DNA of 64,000 nt from Sacculina carcini (GCA_916048095.2 OU696583.1:4638750-4702749), one strand, 5' to 3'; numbered from the stretch's first letter, positions 46,911 through 57,777 are shown. Made by a program: numbers and translations. Notes: a model not told the origin generated them from the sequence alone.

Positions 46911-47574
46911 CTGACATCCAATATTGCGTATTCAGATTCAGGAATTGATTTCATTTCTACATGATCAGACAGAACTTCACTGACATCAAGAAATTCTAGC
47001 ATATTGACTTCGGGTATGTTGTAAATTGAGTGTGTGTGTGTGAGTGTGTATGCGAGTGTGTGTGAGTGTGTGAGCGTGTAAGCCCTCTGTGATATAAAAC
47101 TGTGATTGGCCTACTGAAATATTACGAGCAAAACTGGACAATTTGTGTGGACCTCAAAATAGTTCATTTCCTTCTAGGTCAACTAAAAGGATTTACGAAG
47201 TACCCCTGCTATCTGTGCATGTGGGACAGTAGAGATCGATACAATAACTGGGTCCAGAAGAAATGACCGATGCGTGAGACTCTGAAAGCAGATATGCCAA
47301 ATATTGTCCACTATCCAACTGTCAGTCGATAAAATATCATACTTCTTTCCATTCATATCAAGCTGGATTGATGAAACAATTTGTGCAGGCGTTGCATCCT
47401 GAATGGGAATGTTTCCAACACAAATTTTCTGTGCTCCCTAGTTTGTGCTTAGAGATCAAGGAAGGGGGGCTTGATGGGCCTGATATTCCTTCACTTGTGC
47501 GTGATTGAGAATTTGTCAGAAATATGAATGACAAGAAAATAACTGCATGGTTTGCATTTGTGACTGTGTTAAAT

Positions 47575-47848
47575 GTTGAAGGTTAAGATCCTAAATAACA
47601 GCTGCTACACGGAAAGAAGCCTATGAACACACAGGTGTGCACCGTGCAGCTCGCTGCCACCGCAGAACCGACCCTCTCCACGCTATGGCGCCACAAGGAC
47701 GGAAGACCATCTTCCCAGAATGCATGGCACAACACATGACTGATATCATGTATCTGTTTACTGCTGGGTGGACAGAAGCTGTTGCATTATATAATTTGTC
47801 CAATCAAATACTTTTCCACCGGGATTCGCGCCACGGACCTCGCGCTTA
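47575..47848 (-). mobile_element. tRNA-Val-derived SINE inside TIR element copy 2
   Basis: The same SINE body and eroded head as at 32.6 kb, in the same orientation and at the equivalent place in the transposon ORF. The insertion therefore predates amplification of these two transposon copies or reached both by conversion. Confidence 0.8.
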
Positions 47849-48549
47849 TTGATAGCAAAGTTTCTCGATAACAAAAAAGCTCTCAACTATGAAACCATTG
47901 TAGCGAGTATGTTGTCAGCTTTTCGTGACCTTGCATGAAACATGAATGACATGCTCTATTAATTGTACAGTCATTTTGATAGATTCCCCCATAATCTAGG
48001 AGCTGTAAGTGACGAGCAAGGTGAGCGCTTCCATCAGAACCTCAAGACCATAGAATAACTTTACCAAGGGAGATGAGACAACCATATGGTGGCAGATTAC
48101 TTCTGCAGCATCAAACGCGAATTTACTGAGAACATCCAAAGTCGCAGAAGTTACAAGCGCAAATTCATGCCCAGTTAAATAGCTGTCGGTTTCTGCCTCC
48201 TCATAAAAGCGAGTGTCAAAATCTTACCAGTAAAATATAGAGTATAAGCACTGTTTATTTGGGGAATTCCTTCAAATTGTGATATTAAATACATTTATGC
48301 TATCTTGCATTTATTTTATTTTTGCCCAGATATATTAAATTGTATTATAATATATTTTAAAGCATATCTTTCATAATACACTACAACATCAACGTTATGA
48401 TGACTAAGTTGTGTGATTCTTTAATACGTTTATTGCAACAAAACTAGAACATTGAGAAAAAACTAACTCCAGATATAGAATCAGCGTGAAATATCGTAGA
48501 CTATTCACTGTTTGATATAAATGTCGCAGAAATTTGTTCCCCTGTGTTA

Positions 48550-49320
48550 TCGATCGAAAGAGAACAAACGCTTGTGTTTTGACATGCAAATAAGTCTGGT
48601 GCGACACAAATTTCGTCTCGCGGCGCCTCGCGACCACTACCACCCTACCATGTGTATACCTGCTTGTCTGTTTGTCTGTGTGACATGTTTGTCCGTGTCA
48701 TTGTGTATGTGTTGTAGGACCATGTGTGCGTGAGCTTGTTTGTACGTGTGTCCGATGATCCGTCCTGTTATGTCTGTACTTGTAAATACAGTCGGTCCAA
48801 AGCACTCACGTTATCAACTTGTTATCAACTTGTGTTGTATTACGTTATCAACTCGTGTTGTTACGTGGCTACCCAAAAGCCACAATTCCATCACTTTACA
48901 CGTAATATGTGCACTGTAAGACATGAAATTGAAATAATGATATGTACGTTTCCCTGTATGTGCGTTTATATGTTTCGGTAAGAAAGCATTTATAAGTATA
49001 AGCATGCATATTTGAGTAAAGTTTCAATTAAAAAAACGAAACTATACTGGCACAACATGCTAAAAACTGCATAATCGGTGAGCCGTTTTGATCTATCTGT
49101 CTCGAATGAAAGTATTTCAGAATATGACTGGTTCAGCTAAACTGCCTTATTTTTATTGCAGGAAACGGGGAACTGCGCTTTTAGTGTCGGTAGTCTCTGT
49201 GCACACCATCCGTCCTTATGGCGTCATACAAGGCAAACCTAACTTTAGAGCAAACATTTCCTTGCAGATAAAGACACCATCACCTCATGTCACAATTCGG
49301 TCACATCAGTTCTTGTGTGA
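48550..49320. other. No recognisable gene
   Basis: Unique sequence with a few gtgtgt words (48660-48760) and a short direct repeat gttatcaactt (48811-48853). Confidence 0.45.
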
Positions 49321-49376
49321 CGGGCGTTAATAAAGTAGAAACGCTTATCTACGGCCCTGTCTGAGGTGCCCCTCAC

Positions 49377-49589
49377 CAATCGTCGCGAGCCGTCGGGCAG
49401 GAGTACGGCCAGGTGGAAGGTGCGCAGTCGGCGACTCCGCGGTGCTACCGACCTGCTCCTCAGCGATTCCCTCGAGCCGGCCAGCAGCGAGGGTACACGC
49501 GACACCATCGACAACCGGCGCGAGATGGAGCGACCCAACTGACGAGGAGCCCGACGCAAGCTCGAGGCGCTTAGCTGCTCCATCGTCAT
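49377..49589 (-). CDS. Candidate first coding exon, unknown gene
   Basis: A 71-codon minus-strand frame beginning at ATG 49589 (MTMEQLSASSLRRAPRQLG). It is markedly GC-rich and ends at a donor-like cgattg|gtgagg at 49377-49371. It is rich in Ser and Arg (SRESLRSRSVAPRSRRL) and ends RTFHLAVLLPDGSRRLV. Basic N-termini followed by a V.LLDG-like strand resemble the start of some FERM-domain proteins, which often have an intron there, but this is weak. Isolated coding-like GC content in an AT-rich repeat landscape is the main argument. Confidence 0.45.
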
Positions 49590-49624
49590 CGACGAGTTGA
49601 TATGGACGATATGGACACACGAGT

Positions 49625-49810
49625 GTCCACCCACACAAACACACACACACACACACACACAAACGCAAACACTTGGATAGGCACTCAGCTATTGCTAATA
49701 AAGCCTGTCACCGCTTTATACAAGCACTGGCATGCTCAAACACTCGCTTGCTTGCTCACTCGCTTTGAACAGGAAACATATTTTATGATTGGCCACTACG
49801 TGATTACTTC

Positions 49811-49851
<41 letters not shown>

Positions 49852-50100
49852 CACATACAACACCCGAAATGCAGCCAGCCACGCCGTAGCAGCGGTGATA
49901 GTTAAGATAGCACATACATGCGCTCGCATACACACATGTTTAGGCAAACATGAACACAAATACCCGCAACACACACGCGCTCCCACTGACACGTCCGAGG
50001 AACGACTGACGTGCTCAGAGCGGCACTCATGCACACCCACGGACACACGCACACACAGGCGCGCGCACGCACACACACACAGGCATACACACACGCACTA
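49625..50100. repeat. (AC)n microsatellite cluster
   Basis: AC runs at about 49629-49663 and 49815-49842 (passing into (AT)n), with interrupted acacac words at 50040-50098. Confidence 0.92.
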
Positions 50101-50189
50101 CAGAAGCTTGATCTAATTTCTACAGAAGATTTGGACTATTACTACTACTAAGAAGATGCATTTATTTGGACTACAGAAGATGCATCTAA

Positions 50190-50882
50190 TTTCAGATACT
50201 TCTTCATTGAAACTGATATAACATATCATTTTCCTATTGTATCTCGGTTTCATAGCATAACCATTGCGGACGATTCTAGTGCTGATAAAAGGGAGTACTA
50301 CAGTATAAGGGAATACTATTTTTTTAATGATGAACAAATACAAGCGTTCAAAACCATTATAAAACAAACAAATTGGGACGATGTTCTTTCGATTGATCAA
50401 ACACAAAAGACATTTGAATTATTTTATAGCAAATTTATGGATGTATTTAATAGCGAATTTCCAACAAAAAAGAATTTAACTAGTACATATATAACTAGGA
50501 ATTTGAATAACTGCACAACAGAGAAGAACAGACTTAAAAGACTTTCCAAACAATGGTTAGTAACTTCGAACCATACATAATATAGAAATAAACTAGTCAC
50601 AATTTTGAGAACTGCAAAAAATAATATTACAAAGATACACTTATAGAAAACAACAAGAACCATAAGAAATTATGGAAATTATTCTAAATTCGCTTATGGG
50701 AAGAAATTAGGACATCCATATATGAATTATTGTGTATCCATTTGGGCAAATACCTGACCATCCTTCCTGAATACCATACATATTGCACATAATAATTTTT
50801 TTAGATGAATCTTTGTGATGAAAAAATATGGATCCACCAAGGAAGTATATAGTAGCCAGAAAATACTGTTGTATCGAGTGCA
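50190..50882 (+). pseudogene. Internally deleted LINE ORF2 relic
   Basis: Begins with TDITYHFPIVSRFH (the end of the endonuclease, SDH-like), then NDEQIQAFKTIIKQTNWDDVL and NRLKRLSKQWLV (the linker before the RT). After about 50690 it jumps to GHPYMNYCVSIWANT and a C-terminal piece. The whole RT core is missing. The hAT-type MITE at 50891 inserted into its 3' part. Confidence 0.7.
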
Positions 50883-51652
50883 AGCACAACTAGAGATGCG
50901 ACCTAAAAAAACCGATGGCTTAAAAAAACCCGTTTTTTTTGCCAAAAAAAACCTCGACCAAAAATAACACGTCTTTTTTGTTTTGTTTTGAAGAGTCATG
51001 CAAGAATTCAAATTATTGAAATGATATATTTGGAATGTTAAATGAATTATTTTTATCAACACATGAGTTATTCATGCTATTAGTGACCCTATCAAATTGA
51101 ATTGTCATTAAATATACACAATAAAAGTGTTATAGTGTGTCTGAAAGTCGTAATATCATTGTTTGCACGGTACTGTGCTGCACTTATATGTAGTGTACAG
51201 ACTTGCATTCAATGATTGAGTTAATCATTGGGTAAGAAAGCAGGGTTTGATAACTGTTTTTTTTCTACTAAAAAACTGAAACTGTTTTGAAAAAACAATA
51301 ACAGGTGGCATAATTTTATTATTTTTGAAACATTACCTTTTTCCTCCCAGAAATGAACTACGTTGATTATAATAACTTTCATAATTTCATTCAACATATC
51401 AATTACTTGCAAATATAAAAGAACAAACACTGTAAATATTTATATAAATACTACAAATATACACACAAACTTAGTGTCCCTATTGAGACTACGAATAAAA
51501 GCGGGTCACATTTATTCAGAGCGGCAACTCTGACCAGAAAAACGGGCTATATTTTCGTGTATGAAAAAAAATCGACTGAGGAAATATATTTAATGTACAA
51601 AAAATATTTGAACACCAATAGCTACATCAAAGAAACCATCATTCATAAAACC

Positions 51653-53611
51653 GGACTCCGTGGTGTAGTGGTTAGCATACCCGTTTCAAAAGCGGGAGGT
51701 CCGTGGTTCGAAACCCTCGGAGCAGAATTTCATTGGACCAATTCTATAATGCAACAGCTCGTGTCCACCCAGCAGTAAATGATGGTACCAGATATCAGTC
51801 ATGAGTTGTGACTAGAGATGCGACCCCAAAAAAAACCGACGGTTTAAAAAAAAAACCCGACGGTTTTTTAGCCAAAAAACCGCGACAAAAAAAACACGTT
51901 TTTTTTGTTTTTTTGAAGAGTCGTGCAAAGAATTCAAATTATGGAAATGATATATTTAGGATGTTAAATGAATTATTTTTTATCAACACATGGGTTATTC
52001 ATGCTATTAGTGACCCTATCAAATTGAATTATCATTAAATATGCACAATATAATTGTTATAATATGTTTGAAAGCCCTATTATCATTGTTTGCACGGTAC
52101 TGTGCGGCACTTCTATGTACAGTACAGTTTTGCATTCAATTATTGAGTTAATCATTTTGTAAAAAAGCAGGGTTTGAGAACCGTTTTTATGCTAAAATCT
52201 GAAACTGTTAAAAAAAAACAACAGGTGGCATAATTTTTTATTATTTTTTACACATTAACTTTTTCCTGCCAGAAATCAACTACGTTGGTTATAATAAATT
52301 TCATCATTTCATTCAGCAGATCAATTATTTGCAAATATTAGAGTACAAACACTGCAAATATTTACACAAATACTACGAATATGCAAACAAACTTAGTGTC
52401 CCTAATGAGACTACGAATAAAAGCGGGTCGCAGTGGTAACGGACCAGAAAAACGGACAATATTTTCGTGTAGGAAAAAAAACCACTGAGGAAATATATTT
52501 GATGTACAAAAAGGTATTTGAACTCAAATAACTACATCAAAGAAACCATCATCCATAAAACCAGTTCTAAAAACAGGTTACTAATAAAAAGACAGTTAAT
52601 TTGGTTCAACGTTCCTTGATCTGCCGCCAATTTTTTTCGCAATCTCTACATCTACGAAAACAGTTTTTCAAAAAAATATATTTTGAAGAAAACCATGGGT
52701 TAAAATAACAGTTTAAATTCGTTTAAATGTTCGTTTGTTCAATAATAATAATAATAAAGTGGTTTAACCAGCCGCTTATACGTACCAGCAGGCTACTTTC
52801 TATACAAAAGGTATTTGAACGTACATAAATCAAATCTATCTTACATAGATACTGTTTTAGAAAACATTGTTTCATTAAAAAAGCGTTAGTTTAAATGAAC
52901 GTTTGTCAAAAAAAACACTTGACCAACCAATTAGCTTGTCTTGTTCTGCTGCCAACATTTTCTGGACCTGTTCATTAATAATACGAATTTAAAACCAGTT
53001 TAAAAAGCATCATTGCATTTTTTCATAAAAACACTGTTTCTTTTGAAAAAACATGATTATTCAATGAATTTGTTTTGTTATGCTGACAAATTATTTCAAA
53101 TATCCACATAAATAAAATCATCCTTAAAAACATGGGTTTTGTCAATGAAAAAAACCTAAAACACCGGACACGGATGCACTTTCAAACAGTCTCCTGAGGT
53201 ATTTATTGATAAATATTCTTGTTTTTCATACTATTATCAAATTATCTTTGAAATAAGACACGTAAACATGTACAAAACATCAATTGAACTCATTTCTATG
53301 TACTAAAACTTGTCATCCGATGACAATTGGGGCTAATTCTAAAAAAAACCAAAAAACCCAAAAAAACCTAAAAAAAACATGTTTTTTTTGCACAAAAAAA
53401 CCGCAACCAAAAAAAAACGTTTTTTTGCATCACTAGTTGTGACATGCATTCTGGGGAGGTGGCCCTCTCTAATACGCCTTTCGTCCTTGTGGCGCCATAG
53501 CGTGGAGAGGGTCGGTTATGCGGTGGCAGCGAGCTGCACGGGGCACGCCTGTGTGTTCATAAGCTTTGGCTTCTTCCGGTGTAGCAGCTGTCACTTAGGC
53601 CTTAAGCCTTT
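51653..53611 (+). mobile_element. SINE interrupted by MITE copy B
   Basis: The head GGACTCCGTGGTGTAGTGG with B-box GGTTCGAAACC lies at 51653-51725. The body breaks at 51812 and resumes at 53444 (atgcattctggggaggtgg) to the tail ttaagcctttaacc near 53615. The target in MITE copy A can be read from copy B (aaaacc|agttc), so the insertion is exact to a few bases. The anticodon loop has decayed. Confidence 0.88.
51813..53435. mobile_element. hAT-type MITE copy B, uninterrupted, 1623 bp
   Basis: TAGAGATGCGACC to ..TTGCATCACTA with a perfect 8-bp duplication gttgtgac (51805-51812, 53436-53443). A clean reference for the family. No ORF of note. It sits in a SINE that sits in another copy of the same MITE. 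Confidence 0.92.
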
Positions 53612-54435
53612 AACCAGTTCTAAAAACAAGTTATTTATAAAAAAAACAATTAATTTGGTTAAACTTTCCCTGATCTGCCGCCAATTTTTTTCTCAAAATC
53701 CCTACATCTACGAAAACCGTCTCTCAAAAAAATTGATTTTGAAAAATACCATGGTTTAAAAACAGTTTAAATCAAACAGTTTAAACCAGCCGCTTATACC
53801 AGCAGGCTACTTGATATACAAAAGGTATTTGAACGTACATCAATAACATCTATATTCCATAGAGACAGGTTTAGAAGGCATTGTTTCATTAATACGCGTT
53901 AGTATAAATAAACGATTGTCAAAAACACAGTTGACCAACCAATTAACTTGTCTTGTTCTGCTGTCAACATTTTCTGAATCTGTACATTCATAAGACGAAT
54001 TTAAAACGAGTTTTAAAAATACCAGTGCATTTTTTCATAAAAAACCATGTTTTTTTTTAAAACACAAATTATTACTCAATGAATTTGTTTTGTTCTGCTG
54101 ACAAATTATTTCAAATATCCACGTCGTTAAAACCATCTTTACAAAAACATGGATTTTCTCAATGAAAAAAACCTAAGCCACCGGACCCGGATGCACATTC
54201 AAACAGTCTCCTGGGATATTTATTTACAAAAATTCTTGTTTTTTGTACTATTATCAAATTATCTTTGGAATAGGACACGTAAAGATGTACAAAACTTCAA
54301 TTAAACTAATTTCTATGCACTATAATCCAACATCCAGGGCCGGATTAAGACATCGCGGGGCCCTGGGCAGTTCAGATCCGCGGGGCCCCCATAATATCAG
54401 ATATGAACAAGCAAACATGGGCGTGATATTGTGGC

Positions 54436-54935
54436 CCTTTGTTTTGTTTCTGATCGTCCGGGCCGCTCACTATCACGTAGTCTCTTCTGTCCCCGTGCTC
54501 TCCACGACTCCACCTGGTCTTCGAAATCTCTTTTTTTCTCTGGACCTCGTTTGTTCAATGAACTTCCTCTTAAAATTCGATCTTCTCTCTCTTACAGGTC
54601 TTTTTCCACTTCTCTTTGTACATATCTTCTCGGTGTCTCCTCTGATGAATATTTATATTGTGTGAATAACTGTTTGATTTTTTTATCCATATTTATTTTC
54701 AATTTTTCCTTCATAGTATATCGCTGCTCATATCTTTGTTTATGCGATACAGTTTTGTAAATTCCACATTGTATACATAATATAACTAGCCGTTCCTCGC
54801 GCCTATGATAATTAGAGCGCTATATGAAATACATGTGTTGTTGTTGTTGTTGTTGTTGTTATTCCTCAAGTTGTCTGGCCGAGCAACCTCGAGCTCCTGA
54901 GGAAAGTGTGTTGTTGTTGTTGTTGTTTGTTGTTG
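54436..54935 (+). pseudogene. L2 3' fragment with two (TTG)n tails
   Basis: CPRALHDSTWSSKSLFFSGPRL is the last ORF2 block, followed by the gcgctatatgaaatacatg 3' end and a (TTG)8 tail at 54838-54861. About 45 bp follow (cctcaagttgtctggccgag..), then a second (TTG)n tail ends at 54935. Copy 1 of the hAT element lacks the insert. The double tail may record a 3' transduction or a twinned end. Confidence 0.8.
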
Positions 54936-55653
54936 GCCCCCACTCAGTTGAGTCCACCAACACCTTGCCTACGCCGCCGAAAAACTTATAAACTCTTCAA
55001 TAACACATGCAGATTATGGGTTTATAACCTCTTTCTATATGATTAATATGGGCTTCAACAACATTTTTGCACCTCCCTAACCCGAAAATGGAACCCGCAA
55101 CATAGAATGATTTGGCTGACTGATATCCTGCACGATTCAATTTCGGTCACCTCCAATCGCTAATAGAATACAAGCACAAAATACGCAAAATATTATACAA
55201 TACAACATACAACACAAGGTACATTAAAAGATATAACAAAAATAGATTAAACTAACACTTCCATACATGAAAAACTGAGCTCTCAATATTGCTATATCCA
55301 ATAGTTTATTCACTGTTGCAGACAATATTTCACCTCACAGGTGCAGTTTTGACCCAGCTAGCTCTATCAAATATTTGTGAAAATGTCCATACAAATTTGG
55401 TTATACAAATGTAAATATATCAGGGAGATGCAAATTTGCTGCAAATTTTCTTTGGAGTTGATACAAAAACAATCGTGATCATGAAACATGTATCGTAATC
55501 GTAATCGTGAGGCGCCTGGTGACTACCATTCCACCAGTAATATTACATGATTATATACACTTTTTTCTGGACTTCATTTTAGCAAAATCATGAATAACAT
55601 CGTGGAAATCAATATTATTTGTGAGACCGGACTCAATAGTCAACAACGCTAAG

Positions 55654-57085
55654 CTACACACTATTTCTTGGCTCATTGTCGAACGGAGGTGGTTTTATTC
55701 TTTTCAAAACAGAGAATGAACGCTCCCCTTCACAGTTAGAAGATGGTAGCGTCAAGTAAAGGCGGAAAACTATTTGGGAATGCTTGTAAAACACCTGCAT
55801 CCCTGATATGTTTAAGAGCAGCTGATGGTGCACATTGTTCAGAGGTCGCTTCAATCTGTTTCATATATCCGGAGAAATGATCAATTTCTTCAGCAAATGT
55901 TTCAACATCTGCCGAAAAGTGCTGCTGCAACTTTACCGCAGTTTCTCTTAATTCATGGAATATGGAATGTTGGTGTTTTGAAAAAAATCCAAACTTTCTA
56001 TTGACGTCATGATATGCTTCTTTTATTTTCATCAGTTTCGTTAATAGTGATTCCAGGATAACATAGTTGAACCGTTTGTTGAATATCATAGTTGAACTGT
56101 TTTGAGCCTCTGCCTCGGTAGTATAAAAATTTCGGTATCTGGCTCATTAAAAGGCTCTAGTACCAAGTGATCCAACGTACCATCTGGTCCAACGCTGATA
56201 CGATGCTATGAACACCGGCCGAGCGATGACTCACCGGCCGTGAGTGAATCTGACAGTGGCGTATCTAGAAACTGAAATATGCGAGTGACCATCTATAAGC
56301 AGAAGCTATAAGCTATAATCATTAGCTGCATGTTATATCCGAACCTCATTACAGGTATAAGAGCCAAAACTAACCAAGTCTAGCCTGACATAACCCACCT
56401 AACCCAACCAAACATTACCTAACCTAACCTAACCAAAGCTAACCTACCCTACCTTAAACTTCACATAGCTGATACAAATTGTTAAAGATGATCATTCACA
56501 TAACTCAGTCTCTAGATACGCCACTGTCAGATTCACTCACGGCCTGTAGCATCGTGGCTAACGCTCGGTGATCATCGCATCGCAGTAAGCGTTGGATCAG
56601 TTGGTACGTTGGCGTAAATGGTCGTAGCCCCCATTAAAATTTTGTTTCTTTTTCCTGAGCGCTGAAGGTCCGCCCGGTAACTCGCGTCCTTCACTAGCAA
56701 CTTAGCTTTCTGTTCGAAAACGTCAAAAGATTCATCACTACGAAGTGATCATGCAAACTCCACTAATCCTGCGTAGAGGTTAACACATGTTGACATATAA
56801 ATGTCGACTCTTTGGAGCGTCTTATTGGTGGCATTTGAGCGTTCCAGTATACAGTCCCAAAACACAAAGAGGAGGGCCAATTATAAAATTTCCATTTTCA
56901 ATGCTAAGCCCTCTGCTTCACTCCTTGTAGATACCGACTGGTTTTCATCTCGTGTGATTTCGCTCAAAGCAGAACGTAATTCAATGAAGTTACTTTTCAA
57001 GGCATGTGTTTCATCATGCCGTGCTGACCATCTTGTTGTTGATAATGACTTGATGATGTCTCCATGGATGGTTGACTTGAGTATA
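55654..57085 (-). pseudogene. hAT transposase relic
   Basis: Upstream part near 56900-57075: LKS..STTRWSARHDE.HALKSNF and LALKMEIL, the hAT core seen in ZMYM1-like transposases. Then (after the foldback insertion) ILESLLTKLMKIKEAY, FSADVETFAEEIDHF and the dimerisation signature NCEGERSFSVLKRIK near 55700. Several frame breaks. Inactive. Confidence 0.82.
56172..56612. mobile_element. Foldback element with long imperfect inverted repeats
   Basis: ccaacgtacca..ctg.tccaacgct at the left is inverted at the right. Further in, gtgagtgaatctgacagtggcgtatctaga matches tctagatacgccactgtcagattcactcac exactly in inversion. The arms total about 100-110 bp with a loop of about 230 bp that contains several cctaacctaacc words. 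It interrupts the transposase of hAT copy 2. Confidence 0.75.
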
Positions 57086-57086
57086 C

Positions 57087-57360
57087 TCCAGTGGCGGCGC
57101 CAGGATTTTTCCGATGGGGGGGGGGGGCTAAGGAAAAAGTGGAGGGGGCTTGGCGAAGCATGAGCTACACTCGAACGCTGAATACATACAATGATAATAT
57201 GGGACTGGAGCACACTGATTGAGTCCTCGAGCTTGAGCCAAAATTACAGGGCTTCATTTACAGTGATTCGAAATTTTAATGTCCATGACTATGATTTTTG
57301 GGGGGGGCTTAGGGGGGCTTGGCATATTTTTGGGCAGACTCCAGTCCCCCCAGGCCCCCA
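57087..57360. mobile_element. G-rich insertion in hAT copy 2
   Basis: Starts cagtggcggcgccaggatttttccgatggggg and ends before gggcagactatgag, the point where hAT copy 1 continues (16331). Two gggggggct blocks. Probably a hAT-type MITE, but the terminal repeats are poor. Confidence 0.5.
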
Positions 57361-57750
57361 GGGCAGACTATGAGAAGTTGATAAAATAATGAGATGGGCC
57401 CCTAAGATATTTGAGTCGCAGCACACCTATAGGGCCCCAAAAGGCGCGGGGCCCCCAAAAGCGCGGCGCCCTAGGCAACTGCCTCCTTTGCCTATACTTT
57501 AATCCGGTCCTGCCAACATCCGATGACAATTGGGGATAATTCTATAAAAAAAAACTAAAAAACATCCTAACAAAAAACGCATCCAAAAACAACGTTTTTT
57601 TGCATCTCTAAGCACAACACAGGTTGACGATGTATTGACATGTGAAACACAATGAGTGGAATTGATGTCCGTGCAAGATGACACTTGCAGCGACACATAC
57701 AGGCATACAGACATACATCAAGCATGCAACTAGAAAGATCAGTTGACAGA

Positions 57751-57777
57751 TACATACACACACACACACACACACAC
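57751..57777. repeat. (AC)n microsatellite
   Basis: Short pure AC run. Confidence 0.93.

Larger units (their letters stand above)
43583..47025 (-). mobile_element. CR1-like LINE with (TTGAAC)n tail inside TIR element copy 2
   Basis: On the minus strand the 3' end carries tandem TTGAAC units (43583-43608), preceded by a long AT-rich 3' UTR that has acquired a TA microsatellite (43795-43852). The 5' end lies within the GT-rich segment near 47025. Copy 1 lacks the insertion. A 3.4-kb element covering most of ORF2 from the start of the endonuclease. ORF1 was not seen. Confidence 0.8.
43168..48546. mobile_element. TIR DNA transposon of unassigned class, copy 2
   Basis: Runs from CACAGGGGAACA to the inverted TGTTCCCCTGTG, flanked by TTA on both sides (43165-43167, 48547-48549). 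Collinear with copy 1 once insertions are removed. Private insertion: the CR1-like LINE (43583 to about 47025). Shared insertion: the SINE at 47.6 kb. The decayed ORF resumes at 47.14 kb with GFTKYPCYLCMW and ends near 48.18 kb with LGAVSDEQGERFHQ. A 3-bp TTA duplication would suit Harbinger-like or other 3-bp-TSD superfamilies, but the ORF does not look like a Harbinger transposase to me. Confidence 0.75.
54335..57512. mobile_element. hAT transposon, copy 2
   Basis: Same family as 13184-16507: CAGGGCCGGATTAAG to the inverted ..TTAATCCGGTCCTG, flanked by a perfect 8-bp duplication ccaacatc (54327-54334, 57513-57520). It inserted in MITE copy A. It carries an L2 3' fragment, a decayed transposase, a foldback element and a G-rich insertion, and lacks the LINE and AC array found in copy 1. 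Confidence 0.93.
50891..57610. mobile_element. hAT-type MITE copy A (outermost layer of a nest)
   Basis: Starts TAGAGATGCGACC and ends ..TTGCATCTCTA, flanked by a perfect 8-bp duplication agcacaac (50883-50890, 57611-57618). Its own sequence is only about 1.56 kb: 50891-51652, about 53612-54334 and 57513-57610. These segments align in order with copy B (51813-53435). The rest is inserted SINE and hAT DNA. There is no ORF, and runs of A and T with aaaaaacc words are found near both ends. Confidence 0.9.

Noticed and set aside
56390..56460. Interstitial telomere block (CCTAA)n
   Set aside because: Only a few degenerate units, lying inside the loop of a foldback element.
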